Positions 31,369 to 39,550 of a DNA stretch of 41,189 bases are shown piece by piece. A program made the translations under genes and the position numbers. Each line of letters begins with the position of its first letter. The first letter of the stretch is position 1. The notes under the pieces were generated by a model. It did no database searches and was not told the DNA's origin. It saw only the letters and a program-made list of their open reading frames with translations. The stretch comes from Provencibacterium sp. (GTDB lineage Bacteria > Bacillota > Clostridia > Oscillospirales > Ruminococcaceae), in assembly GCA_022792175.1 (NCBI GenBank), contig JAAWAN010000012.1, positions 1-41,189 of the forward strand. Reading direction: 5' to 3'.

Positions 31369-32349
31369 TTAGGGCTTTCCGCAGGCCTCGCAGAAGGCGA
31401 GGTGGTCGAGATACCACCGAATGGTGCTCTCCATCCCCGCTTCAAATGGGGTCTCGGGCTGCCAGTTAAGCTCCCGCTGCGCCTTGGCGGGGTCGATGGC
31501 ATAGCGCCGGTCGTGCCCCGGGCGGTCGGCAACAAACGAGATGAGGCTCTCCGGCTTGCCGAGCGCCTGCAGAATGATATGCACCACCTGCAGGTTGCTG
31601 CGCTCGTTATGTCCGCCAATGTTGTAGATTTCCCCCTCCCGCCCCTTTTGCAGAATCCGGTCGATGGCAATGCAGTGGTCGTTCACATGCAGCCAGTCGC
31701 GCACATTTTCCCCCGTTCCATAGACCGGCAGCGGCTGGTCGTGCAGCGCGCGCAGAATCATCAGGGGAATGAGCTTTTCCGGGAACTGGTAGGGCCCATA
31801 GTTATTCGAACAGCGCGAGATGGTGACCGGAAGCCGGTAGGTGCGGAAATAGGAGAGCACCAGCAGGTCGGCGGCTGCTTTGGAGGCGCTGTAGGGGCTT
31901 GAGGTGTGCAGCGGCGTCTGCTCGGTAAAAAACAGGTCGGGGCGATCGAGCGGCAGATCGCCGTAGACCTCGTCGGTAGAGACCTGGTGAAAGCGCCGGA
32001 TGCCATATTCCCGGCAGGCATCAAGCAGAACGCCGGTGCCGATAACGTTGGTCGTTAAAAAGATGCCGGGGCCGGTAATCGAACGGTCAACATGGCTCTC
32101 CGCCGCAAAGTTGACGACGATATCCGGCCTTTCGTCCGCGAAAAGCTTAAAAACGGTCTCCCGGTCGGCGATATCCCCTTTTGCGAAGCGAAGGCGTGGG
32201 TCCTCGAGAACTCCCTCCAGCGTATGCAGGCTGCCGGCATAGGTCAGCTTGTCCAGGCAGATGACTGTATCCCCCGGATGGGTGCGCAGAAGATAATGGA
32301 TAAAGTTGCTGCCGATAAAGCCGGCGCCCCCGGTTACGATAATTTTCAT
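31369..32349 (-). CDS. rmlB: dTDP-glucose 4,6-dehydratase
   Basis: A 326-residue enzyme for the second step of dTDP-L-rhamnose synthesis. It has IIVTGGAGFIGSNFIHYLL at the NAD site, FAAESHVDRSI, the catalytic TDEVYGDLP (Asp and Glu of the dehydration step), and YSASKAAADLLVLSYFRTY with the Tyr and Lys. C-terminal stretches RDWLHVNDHCIAID and GHDRRYAIDPAKAQRELNW are typical. The start at 32349 has GGAAGGA upstream; the open frame upstream of it is not supported. A possible internal promoter lies at 32415-32443, inside the end of rmlC. Confidence 0.96.
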   Translation of the reverse strand: MKIIVTGGAGFIGSNFIHYLLRTHPGDTVICLDKLTYAGSLHTLEGVLEDPRLRFAKGDIADRETVFKLFADERPDIVVNFAAESHVDRSITGPGIFLTTNVIGTGVLLDACREYGIRRFHQVSTDEVYGDLPLDRPDLFFTEQTPLHTSSPYSASKAAADLLVLSYFRTYRLPVTISRCSNNYGPYQFPEKLIPLMILRALHDQPLPVYGTGENVRDWLHVNDHCIAIDRILQKGREGEIYNIGGHNERSNLQVVHIILQALGKPESLISFVADRPGHDRRYAIDPAKAQRELNWQPETPFEAGMESTIRWYLDHLAFCEACGKP

Positions 32350-32414
32350 AAAATCCTTCCTTTTTTCCTCAGTCCCGCGGCCCATGCAGTGTCCTGCGGG
32401 CGGCCTCTTCCCCC

Positions 32415-32443
32415 ATTGTAGCGAAGAGGGCGCTTTTCTTCAA
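32415..32443 (-). promoter_or_regulatory. Possible internal promoter before rmlB
   Basis: Minus strand TTGAAG (32443-32438, including the rmlC stop codon TGA), 17-base spacer, TACAAT (32420-32415). The gap of 90 bases between rmlC and rmlB, larger than others in the block, gives it room. Confidence 0.45.
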
Positions 32444-33003
32444 GGCTTCGGCTGATATAAAAATCGTACACCGCTTTCCTGCAGGCAGGGAGCGCCCGCA
32501 TCCCGGGCGTTGAGAATGGGGCTGTCTGTCCCCCAGTCGATGGCAAGCGTTGGGTCGTTCCAGCGAATGACCGCCTCCGCCTGCGGTGCATAGTAGTTAT
32601 CCGCCTTATAAAGAAATTCGGTGTCATTTTGAAGGGTTAAAAAGCCATGGGCAAAGCCGCGGGGGATGAGCAGCTGGCGCCGGTTTTCCTCCGAGAGCAT
32701 AACGCCTATCCAGCGGCAAAAGGTGGGAGAGCCCTCCCGCAGATCGACCGCCACATCATAAACCGCGCCGCGCGCGCAGCGCACCAGCTTTGCCTGCGCC
32801 GCCTCCCCCTTCTGCAGGTGCAGCCCGCGCAGCGTCCCTTTTTTTGCGGAATAGGACTGATTATCCTGAACAAAGTCATAGGATAAGCCTGCCTGCTCCA
32901 TCCGGCGCTTCGACCAGCTTTCCAGAAACCAGCCCCGCCGGTCGCCGAACAGCTGCGGCTCGAGAATAAAGACATCCTCCAGTTCGGTTTTGATGGCCTG
33001 CAT
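32440..33003 (-). CDS. rmlC: dTDP-4-dehydrorhamnose 3,5-epimerase
   Basis: A 187-residue cupin enzyme for the third step of dTDP-L-rhamnose synthesis. It shows PQLFGDRRGWFLESW, FVQDNQSYSAKKGTLRGLHL (catalytic His region, about 47-66), VRCARGAVYDVAVDLREGSP, IPRGFAHGFLTL and IRWNDPTLAIDW, all standard. The start at 33003 has GGGAGAG 8 bases upstream, and lies 16 bases after rmlA. The open frame continues far upstream inside rmlA but is not real. Confidence 0.95.
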   Translation of the reverse strand: MQAIKTELEDVFILEPQLFGDRRGWFLESWSKRRMEQAGLSYDFVQDNQSYSAKKGTLRGLHLQKGEAAQAKLVRCARGAVYDVAVDLREGSPTFCRWIGVMLSEENRRQLLIPRGFAHGFLTLQNDTEFLYKADNYYAPQAEAVIRWNDPTLAIDWGTDSPILNARDAGAPCLQESGVRFLYQPKP

Positions 33004-33019
33004 GCCGCTTTCTCTCCCT

Positions 33020-33898
33020 TCAGTAGAGAATTTTATTCTGCGCGACTGCGCGCAGGTGCTCGCCATAGGCGGTTTTCCCATACTCCTCGGCTGCCTGCAG
33101 CAGACGGGCGCGGTCGATCCAGCCGCTCTGGTAGGCGATTTCCTCCAGGGCAGAAATCTGAATGCCCTGACGCGTTTCCAGAACCTGAATAAATTCGCCC
33201 GCGCGGCTGAGGTCGTCCACCGTCCCGGTGTCCAGCCAGGCAAAGCCGCGCCCGAGGGTGATGGTGTGCAGCTCTCCGCGCTCGAGATAGATGCGGTTGA
33301 GGTCGGTGATTTCCAGCTCGCCGCGCGCCGAGGGGCGCAGCTGCCGGACATGGGAGCAGACCCGGCTGTCATAAAAATACAGGCCGGTTACCGCATAGTT
33401 AGACTTCGGGTTTTTCGGCTTTTCCTCCAGCGAAACGGCGCAGCCGTTTTCATCGAACTGCACAACCCCGAAGCGCTCCGGCTGCTCCACATAGTAGCCG
33501 AAGATGGTCGCGCCCCTCTCCCGTTCTGCGGCGGCGCGCAGCTGGCGGCGAAAGCCGTTGCCATAGAAAATGTTGTCGCCGAGCACCATGGCGCAGCGCT
33601 CGCCGCCGATAAAAGCCTCTCCGATGAGAAAGGCCTGCGCGAGCCCGCCCGGCGAAGGCTGCTCGCGGTAGCAAAGGCGCAGCCCGAGCTTCTTTCCATC
33701 GCCGAGCAGCTCCTGAAAGCGCGGCAGGTCCTGCGGGGTGGAGATAATTAAAATATCCCGTATCCCGGCCAACATCAGCACCGAGAGCGGATAATAGATC
33801 ATCGGCTTATCATAGACCGGCAGCAGCTGCTTGGAGGTCACCCGGGTCAGCGGGTAGAGGCGCGTGCCGCTCCCGCCGGCGAGAACAATCCCCTTCAT
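33020..33898 (-). CDS. rmlA: Glucose-1-phosphate thymidylyltransferase
   Basis: A 292-residue nucleotidyltransferase for the first step of dTDP-L-rhamnose synthesis. The N-terminus [20 protein letters not shown] holds the nucleotide loop. It continues with [31 protein letters not shown] (metal site) and [15 protein letters not shown]. Length fits. The start at 33898 has AAGGAGG 8 bases upstream. A gap of 170 bases separates it from the GT2 gene upstream; that gap holds an inverted repeat CCGGCGC/GCGCCGG (33960-33980) and a GC-rich hairpin followed by TTTGTTTTTTC on the minus strand, so rmlA may start its own transcript. Confidence 0.96.
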   Translation of the reverse strand: MKGIVLAGGSGTRLYPLTRVTSKQLLPVYDKPMIYYPLSVLMLAGIRDILIISTPQDLPRFQELLGDGKKLGLRLCYREQPSPGGLAQAFLIGEAFIGGERCAMVLGDNIFYGNGFRRQLRAAAERERGATIFGYYVEQPERFGVVQFDENGCAVSLEEKPKNPKSNYAVTGLYFYDSRVCSHVRQLRPSARGELEITDLNRIYLERGELHTITLGRGFAWLDTGTVDDLSRAGEFIQVLETRQGIQISALEEIAYQSGWIDRARLLQAAEEYGKTAYGEHLRAVAQNKILY

Positions 33899-34068
33899 GG
33901 ACGTTTCCTCCTTTTTCCCATAGTTAAATAAAAGCTGTTTTTGGGGCGGATAGGGCCTGCCGGCGCGCAGACGGCGCCGGGTTTGAGAATGAAAAAACAA
34001 ACCGGGGAGCGCCAGAGCGGCCCTTTAAAAAGAATGCCGCTTTTTTCAGGTGGTTGGCCGGCATTTTT

Positions 34069-34995
34069 TCAGATCAGCAGAAAGCGCATGGCCGAGCGCA
34101 GCGGCCCGCCCCGGTAGAGCTGCAGGCGGCGCGCCATCCTCCAGCGGGAGAGCTTCGGCAGCCGGGGGATGGAGCAGAAATCGGCGAGCAGCCGCTGCTT
34201 TTTGGGGGAAAGCAGCGGCCGGTAGAGCAGCAGAAAGCTTTCTGCCTGCCAGAAGGTCTCCCGCATATTCCGGCGCAGCGCGGGGAGATGGCAAAGCTGC
34301 CAGAGGCGAAAGCGCAGCGAGCGGACCTTTTTTGCGCCGACTGCATTCTCCCGGTGCTGCCGGTAGAGGATGGTCGGTTCGGCAATCTGGCCGATATGGC
34401 CGAAGGCGGCAGCGCAGAGTGTAATCCACCAGTCGTGCATGATAAAAAAGCGCGGGGGCCGGGTGAAATAGTCGGCCAGCGCCCGGTTATACATCATCGT
34501 GCAGCCGGTGGCCGTTGCCTGCACCAGCTGAAAGCGAAAATCCAGCCGGGAAAAATCGATATCCGCCCACTGCCGGTAGGAGGGGGCGAGGGTTTGCAGC
34601 CGTTCATCCACAACGGTGAGATCGGTGTGTACAGCCAGCGGGCACCGCCTGCCGAACTGCCGCTCCAGCTCTTTCATCCTTTTCAGCGTTCGCTCCACCT
34701 TGTCCGGCAGCCAGATATCGTCCTGATCACAGAGCATGAGATAGTCGTCGCGCCGGGAGGCCATCAACGCCCAGAAGCCATATCTGGCGCCGCCGCTGTT
34801 TTCTTTGGCGGTTTCCACTGATATTATGTCCGGATAGGCGCGCTGGTATTCCTGCAGGATTTCCGGCGTGCGGTCGGCGGAGGCGTCATCCCGGATGGCG
34901 ATGGTAAAATCCCGGAAGCTTTGGCCGAGCAGCGAATCGAGCTGCTCGCGCAGAAAGCGTTCGCCGTTGTAGCAGGAGAGCAGAATGGTAATCAT
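34069..34995 (-). CDS. GT2-family glycosyltransferase (rhamnosyltransferase-like)
   Basis: A 308-residue cytoplasmic GT-A enzyme. It opens with MITILLSCYNGERFLREQLD, the nucleotide-binding part, has IRDDASADRTPEIL (about 33-46) and the DxD-like CDQDDIWLPDKVE (about 88-100) for metal and sugar nucleotide. RFFIMHDWWITLCAAAFG (about 190) matches the acceptor-side part of the WcaA/RfbF-like branch that often uses dTDP-rhamnose. AAGGAG lies 8 bases before the ATG. It follows the GT4 gene by 32 bases. A rhamnosyl donor is inferred from the rml genes. Confidence 0.9.
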   Translation of the reverse strand: MITILLSCYNGERFLREQLDSLLGQSFRDFTIAIRDDASADRTPEILQEYQRAYPDIISVETAKENSGGARYGFWALMASRRDDYLMLCDQDDIWLPDKVERTLKRMKELERQFGRRCPLAVHTDLTVVDERLQTLAPSYRQWADIDFSRLDFRFQLVQATATGCTMMYNRALADYFTRPPRFFIMHDWWITLCAAAFGHIGQIAEPTILYRQHRENAVGAKKVRSLRFRLWQLCHLPALRRNMRETFWQAESFLLLYRPLLSPKKQRLLADFCSIPRLPKLSRWRMARRLQLYRGGPLRSAMRFLLI

Positions 34996-35027
34996 GAAAA
35001 AGCTCCTTGTCGGATGATAAGCGCGGC

Positions 35028-36236
35028 TTAAAGCGAGTGGTAGATGCCGTGGAGTGTCTGCCGGTAGGCCTCCTCGGTGAAGGGGCGCAGGCGCTCGCGG
35101 CCTTTTTCCATCTGCTCCCGGTCGGCGGCATAGCAGAGGCGCGCCCGCTCCAGCGCCCGGTGCAGGCTCTCTCCGTTTCCCGGCTCGAAGGTGTGGCCCA
35201 CCCCCAGCAGCCCGCAGACCTCTTGCATGCCGCCCAGCGCTGACACCACCGGAACGGTATAGGCATTCACCGCCTCCACGATGGAGACCGGGCTGTTTTC
35301 ATACCAGCAGGAGGGAAGCAGGAAAAAGCGCGCGCGGGAAATGAAGGGCAGAAGCTTTTCGCCGGGCAGAAAGCGGCGGAGAAACTGCACCCGCTCCTGC
35401 CCCTGCAGCAGGGCGCTCAGCCTTTCGGCCTGCGGCCCATCGCCGATGAGGCGAAAAAACCTATCGGGCTCCCGGCGGATGAAATGCCCGGCGGCCCAGA
35501 GCAGGTTTTTCTCCCGGCTCACCCGCCCGAAATAGAGCACATCCTCCGATTTTTCCGGCGCCTTCCGGTTGACTTTAGCAAGGCAGGGGTTATAGACCAG
35601 CCGGACATCCAGCGCCGGGAAGGCGCGCAGGAGAAGCTGCCGCAGAAAAAGGCTCGGGGCGATGTGCAGGTCGATGCTTTCCCGCAGCGCATCCCGCAGG
35701 AGGTTTTTCTGCAGGTATTTTGCGGCGGAAACGGTCATATTGTCCGCGCAGTTCAGGCGCAGGATGTGGCTGTCATAGCTGCCGAGGCAGCGCTCGCAGA
35801 TTTCGCCGCGCGGGAGGGTATAGAGCATATCGTTGGTGCACAGATAGCTGTAGGTATGGTGGGTGAGGATAACCCGGCAGCCATAGCGGCGTTTGCAGCT
35901 CGCGAGTGCATAGAGAAAGGCGGGGGTGAAGGGGAGATAGTCGTGCAGATGGACGATATCCGGATGAAATTCTTCAAAGCAGCGCTGCAGCGCCCGGGCA
36001 TTCTCCTCAATGCCCATGGCGTTTTTTGCCTTGCTCAGAAAGGAGGCGCTCTGCCGGAAGTCCTGCGCCGGATAGACGGGGAGCCCGGGCAGAGAAGGCA
36101 GCGTATCCGGCCGGCAGGTAATAACGGCCGTTTCAAATTCCGGGTCGCTGAGGAGTCCGCGCAGGCTGCCGCGGGCAACATGTTCCGCCCCGCCGCCTGA
36201 AAAGGAGGAGACGGCCAGCAGCACCCTTTTTTTCAT
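35028..36236 (-). CDS. GT4-family glycosyltransferase
   Basis: A 402-residue GT-B enzyme. The N-terminal Rossmann-like domain begins VLLAVSSFSGGGAEHVARGS with the Gly-rich acceptor loop and includes FHPDIVHLHDYLPFTPAFLY. The C-terminal domain has YFGRVSREKNLLWAAGHFI (about 255) and ENSPVSIVEA (about 316), where the two Glu residues form the family's E-x7-E motif. AAGGAGGG lies 6 bases before the start. First gene of the glycan block; no clear promoter was seen in the 275 bases upstream. The donor sugar is not predictable. Confidence 0.9.
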   Translation of the reverse strand: MKKRVLLAVSSFSGGGAEHVARGSLRGLLSDPEFETAVITCRPDTLPSLPGLPVYPAQDFRQSASFLSKAKNAMGIEENARALQRCFEEFHPDIVHLHDYLPFTPAFLYALASCKRRYGCRVILTHHTYSYLCTNDMLYTLPRGEICERCLGSYDSHILRLNCADNMTVSAAKYLQKNLLRDALRESIDLHIAPSLFLRQLLLRAFPALDVRLVYNPCLAKVNRKAPEKSEDVLYFGRVSREKNLLWAAGHFIRREPDRFFRLIGDGPQAERLSALLQGQERVQFLRRFLPGEKLLPFISRARFFLLPSCWYENSPVSIVEAVNAYTVPVVSALGGMQEVCGLLGVGHTFEPGNGESLHRALERARLCYAADREQMEKGRERLRPFTEEAYRQTLHGIYHSL

Positions 36237-36415
36237 CCCTTTCCCTCCTTCGGCTTTTGGGTTTAGTTTATGTAAAAACCGGCCATCTAACCGCGTTGGA
36301 CGGAAAATAAAAAAAACAGGCGCATACCGCTTTCCGGTTTATCCGAAAGGGGGAACGGCTGTTTTTAGCGGATGGCACCCCTGCAAAAGGGGGGCAGGCG
36401 TGCTTTTCAGTTTGC

Positions 36416-36453
36416 AAAAAAGAAGAAGAGCACCGCGAAAGCTCGCGGTGCTC
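36416..36453 (-). terminator. Terminator of the mannonate/fructuronate oxidoreductase gene
   Basis: GAGCACCGCGA (36428-36438) pairs with TCGCGGTGCTC (36443-36453) around AAGC. On the minus strand it is followed by TTCTTCTTTTTTGC. It lies 60 bases past the stop codon at 36513. The remaining 36237-36415 shows only short hairpins, for example CCCCT/AGGGG near 36378-36393. Confidence 0.85.
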
Positions 36454-36512
36454 CCTTTTGAAAACCTCTTTTTCCAGCTTTTGCGGCCCGGAAAAATTTA
36501 GCCTGCCTGAGT

Positions 36513-38129
36513 CTATTTGCCCAAAACGACCGCATCGAGCGTTTTGCGCACGGCGCCCGGCGCGGCGGAAAGGCTCTCAAAGTCCCGGACTACCTTTTCG
36601 GCAATCCCCAGCTCATACAGATCGACGCCCCAGATATTTTTGTTTTCCAGCAGCGGGCGCAGCGCTGCTGCGGCATTCTGATCGCCCAGCTTAAAGGATT
36701 TCACCGAATCGGGGACCTCGCTTAAAAACGGGTCGGGGCTGATGGTGAACGCTTCGCCTCTGTCGTTTACCCCCATCAGATAGCGGCACCAGCCGGCGAA
36801 AACGAGCGGGATAATCCGCAGCGAGCCGACATCCATCCCCTCGCGCGCGGCATAGCTCTTGAGGGTTTCGCCAAAGCGGATGGCCAGCTTTTGCGAGGTA
36901 TCGCAGGCAATGCGCTGGGGGGTATCCGGCATAAAGGGGTTGGGCAGGCGCTCGGTGATGACCTCGTTTAAGAACTTCTCCGGATCGAGAATGCCGGGGT
37001 TGACGACAACCGGGAAGCCCTCCTCATGGCCCAGGCGCTCCACCATGCGGCGCAGAGTCGGGTCGCGCATCTCCTCATAAATGCGCTCGAAGCCGAGCAG
37101 GCACCCATAAATGGCGAGGGCGGTGTGCAGCGGGTTCAGGCAGGTGCAGACCTTCATTTTCTCGGTGCGGTTGACCGTTTCGCGGTCGGAGAAGATGATG
37201 CCCGCATTTTCCAGCGCCGGGCGCCCGTTCGGGAACAGGTCCTCAATCACCAGATACTGCGGCTCCTCGGCATTGACAAAGGCGGCCGTATAGGTGTTCT
37301 TCGAGGTAACGATGAGCCCGGTATCCTCAAAGCCATCCTTCCCGAGCAGCTCCTGAACCACCGGGTCGGGACGGGGGGTGATTTTATCGATAATCGTCCA
37401 GGGGAAGGCTATCTTTTTCGGATCCTTGAGATAATCGAGGAAGCCGGCCGGGGCTTTGCCGTTTTTCACCCAGGCCTCCGCTGTCTGCAAAACGGCGTTC
37501 TGCAGCTTCTGGCCGTTCTGCGAGCAGTTATCCATGCTCACCAGCGAGAGCGGCTTTTCGCCCGCGCGGTAACGCTCGAGGCAGAGGGCGGTGATTTTGC
37601 CCATCAGCCCGGTGGGAACGGGGTCCTTGCCCTCAAAGTCCTTTTTGGCCAGCGCCGTCCAGTTGCCGGCGGCGTCGGTGAGCGAATAGCCCTTTTCGGT
37701 GATGGTGAAGCTCACCATCTGCAGACTGTCGCTGCAGAAAATCTTTTTGGTGCGCTCCCAGTCGGCCGATTCTTCAGCAGGCAGCGCCAGCGACTCAGCC
37801 ACACTGCCGATAACCTCCTTGCGGATGGTGCCGTCCGCCTTGAGAACGACCAGCAGGCTCAGATTGTCAAACGGGCGGTAGGCCTTTTCAATAATCTCGG
37901 TATCAAACCCCTCGCAGACGATGATGCCTTCTTCGCTCTTTCCCTCATTGAGCAGCTTCTGCTGCAGCGCCGCCGGGAAGCCGCGGAAGATGTTGCCGGC
38001 GCCGAAGTGTACCCAGACGGGATGCTCCACCGTTTTCTTCACCATCGCTTCGCGGTCATACTGCGGCAGCTGGTAGCCCTTCTGCTCCCAGGTTTCCCGA
38101 TTGCAGAGGGCCTTCTGTGTCAGTTTCAT
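36513..38129 (-). CDS. uxuB: Mannitol dehydrogenase-family oxidoreductase (fructuronate/mannonate type)
   Basis: A 538-residue polyol/aldonate dehydrogenase. It has VHFGAGNIFRGFPAALQQKL near residue 40 (NAD-binding loop, GxGxxxRG type), SMDNCSQNGQKLQNAVL near 203 (the NGxxL signature, Asn contact), FPWTIIDKITPRPD (near 250) and a C-terminal domain with KVCTCLNPLHTALAIYGC (catalytic Lys and His region, near 335). The closest match by eye is D-mannonate oxidoreductase (UxuB), which interconverts fructuronate and mannonate in hexuronate breakdown; tagaturonate reductase or mannitol dehydrogenase are alternatives. AGGAGG lies 9 bases before the ATG. No uxuA or kdg genes are adjacent. Confidence 0.85.
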   Translation of the reverse strand: MKLTQKALCNRETWEQKGYQLPQYDREAMVKKTVEHPVWVHFGAGNIFRGFPAALQQKLLNEGKSEEGIIVCEGFDTEIIEKAYRPFDNLSLLVVLKADGTIRKEVIGSVAESLALPAEESADWERTKKIFCSDSLQMVSFTITEKGYSLTDAAGNWTALAKKDFEGKDPVPTGLMGKITALCLERYRAGEKPLSLVSMDNCSQNGQKLQNAVLQTAEAWVKNGKAPAGFLDYLKDPKKIAFPWTIIDKITPRPDPVVQELLGKDGFEDTGLIVTSKNTYTAAFVNAEEPQYLVIEDLFPNGRPALENAGIIFSDRETVNRTEKMKVCTCLNPLHTALAIYGCLLGFERIYEEMRDPTLRRMVERLGHEEGFPVVVNPGILDPEKFLNEVITERLPNPFMPDTPQRIACDTSQKLAIRFGETLKSYAAREGMDVGSLRIIPLVFAGWCRYLMGVNDRGEAFTISPDPFLSEVPDSVKSFKLGDQNAAAALRPLLENKNIWGVDLYELGIAEKVVRDFESLSAAPGAVRKTLDAVVLGK

Positions 38130-38216
38130 GTTTTTATTCCTCCTGTATATTGATGGTACATATATATGGGGATACGGCCTCCCGATTTTAGCCTGCTGCG
38201 GGCAGCCGGACCAGAC

Positions 38217-38246
38217 AAAAAAACCGGCGGCAAAAGGGTCTGCCGC
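38217..38246 (-). terminator. Terminator of the EamA transporter gene
   Basis: Minus strand GCGGCA pairs with TGCCGC (plus 38241-38246 with 38227-38232) and leads through CGG into TTTTTTT. It stands 48 bases past the transporter stop and before the oxidoreductase gene, so the two are probably separate transcripts. Confidence 0.75.
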
Positions 38247-38293
38247 TGATGGGGCGCCAAATGCGCGGGAGAAATGCGAAGCCGGAAAAACAG

Positions 38294-39172
38294 CTACTCC
38301 TCCTCCGGCGCTTCCAGAAGCTTTTTCGCCTCTGCCTGCGCCTGCGCCAGGCGCAGGGTGGCAATGTTATAAAACAAAATGGTGGCGATGACGATGATAA
38401 TGCCGACAATAGCGAGTTTCCCGGGGAGTTCCCCCATCAGAAGAAAGACCCAGATGGGGTTGAGAACCGGCTCAAGCGCGCAGATGACCGATGCCTTGAT
38501 GGGAGGGGTGGTCTCCATCCCTTTGGCAAACAGCGCATAGGAGAGCCCCATCTGAAAAACGCCCATTAAAAAGATGACCAGCCACTCTGCCGGCGTGGCC
38601 GAGCGCAGCGAGGCATCCCGGAAGAGGAAAGGGAGCAGCAGCGCGCTCATAAGGTTGCCGAGAAAGGAGGCGAGCACCGGGTTGGCCCCCTTCATCGAGT
38701 TGGCAATAAAAACGAGGCCGAAGGTGAGCCCGGAAAAAAGGGCCAGACCGTCTCCGAGCAGCGCCCCATGCCCCAGGTGATCGATAAAGAAAAGGATGAT
38801 GCCGCACAGCGTCAGCAAAACGGTGAAGATATCCAGCCGGGTGGGGCGGTTATGCAGCAGCAGCGCGGAGAGAAAAATAACGAAGATGGGGGCGGTATAC
38901 TGCAAAACGATGGCGTTGGCCGCGGTGGTCAGCCGGTTGCAGAGGATGAAGACGATGGAAGTGACAAACAGCGAGCTTGCCCCCCAAAAAACGGCCGGGG
39001 TCGGCCGGGTAAAGCTGCGCCAGTTCAGCAGCCCGATAACGGCGGCGGCCAGAATGCCGCGCAGGCAGGCGATGGTAATCGGCGACCAGCTGATGAATTT
39101 AACGGCGATGCCGGCAAAGCTCCAGAGCAGGGCGGTTAAAACGAGCAGCAAAGGCCCGCGGTTTTGATGCAC
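38294..39172 (-). CDS. EamA/DMT-superfamily transporter
   Basis: A 292-residue inner membrane protein with about ten membrane segments in two EamA repeats, the first from LLLVLTALLWSFAGIAVKFI and the second from LLGDGLALFSGLTFGLVFIA. The end of each repeat shows the typical TTAANAIVLQYTAPIFVIFL and TTPPIKASVICALEPVLNPI patterns. The start is GTG at 39172, with GGAGG 8 bases upstream; the longer frame to 39283 runs through the promoter region. DMT exporters move amino acids, sugars or other metabolites; the substrate is unknown. The charged Ala/Glu-rich tail (LRLAQAQAEAKKLLEAPEEE) is cytoplasmic. Confidence 0.93.
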   Translation of the reverse strand: MHQNRGPLLLVLTALLWSFAGIAVKFISWSPITIACLRGILAAAVIGLLNWRSFTRPTPAVFWGASSLFVTSIVFILCNRLTTAANAIVLQYTAPIFVIFLSALLLHNRPTRLDIFTVLLTLCGIILFFIDHLGHGALLGDGLALFSGLTFGLVFIANSMKGANPVLASFLGNLMSALLLPFLFRDASLRSATPAEWLVIFLMGVFQMGLSYALFAKGMETTPPIKASVICALEPVLNPIWVFLLMGELPGKLAIVGIIIVIATILFYNIATLRLAQAQAEAKKLLEAPEEE

Positions 39173-39262
39173 GGGTAAGACCTCCAAATGTTTAAGTGGG
39201 AAACGTCCGAAAAAGCAGGCCAAAGGGACCGGCGGCTCAGCATTCGATTTCTCCCTAGGATA

Positions 39263-39291
39263 ATCATAGGAAATCCTGGGCAATCTGTCAA
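39263..39291 (-). promoter_or_regulatory. EamA gene promoter
   Basis: Minus strand TTGACA (39291-39286), 17-base spacer, TATGAT (39268-39263). An inverted repeat of CCTAGG-type words surrounds the -10 (CCTATGATTATCCTAGG on the minus strand, arms CCTA/TAGG), a possible operator. Confidence 0.75.
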
Positions 39292-39376
39292 GATATCCCG
39301 ATAAAAAGTTTTGATTTCCTCTGCGTTTTGTTGGAAAAGCTGGACGGGGTGGGCTGGTTTTTTGACAGTTGTCTAT

Positions 39377-39458
39377 GGTATAATAGCCGCAGGGCGGCTA
39401 TTATACGCCGATTTATTCGGCCGCCCTACGGACATGGCTGAATATACCGCAGGGCGGC
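39377..39458 (+). promoter_or_regulatory. Extended -10 promoter and three-repeat leader
   Basis: TGGTATAAT (39377-39385 region, -10 at 39379-39384) is an extended -10. Its -35 is weak. The -10 is the left arm of a palindrome: TATAATAGCCGC and GCGGCTATTATA around AGG (39379-39405). The word CCGCAGGGCGGC occurs at 39387-39398 and 39447-39458, and its reverse complement with one change, GCCGCCCTACGG, at 39420-39431. The middle copy can pair with either outer copy. Transcription would start near 39391, leaving about 160 bases before the ATG. Confidence 0.65.
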
Positions 39459-39550
39459 AGTTATAGCTGGAACCTGCTTTGCCTTATTGTCCTGCGGAAA
39501 AGGGAAAAAGCCGTTTAGGCGGCTGGAATATTGGAAAAGGGAAGATAACC

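Noticed and set aside
37026-38153. 375-codon plus-strand frame opposite the mannonate/fructuronate oxidoreductase gene
   Set aside because: Antisense shadow; the minus strand frame has the full set of family motifs and a strong ribosome site.
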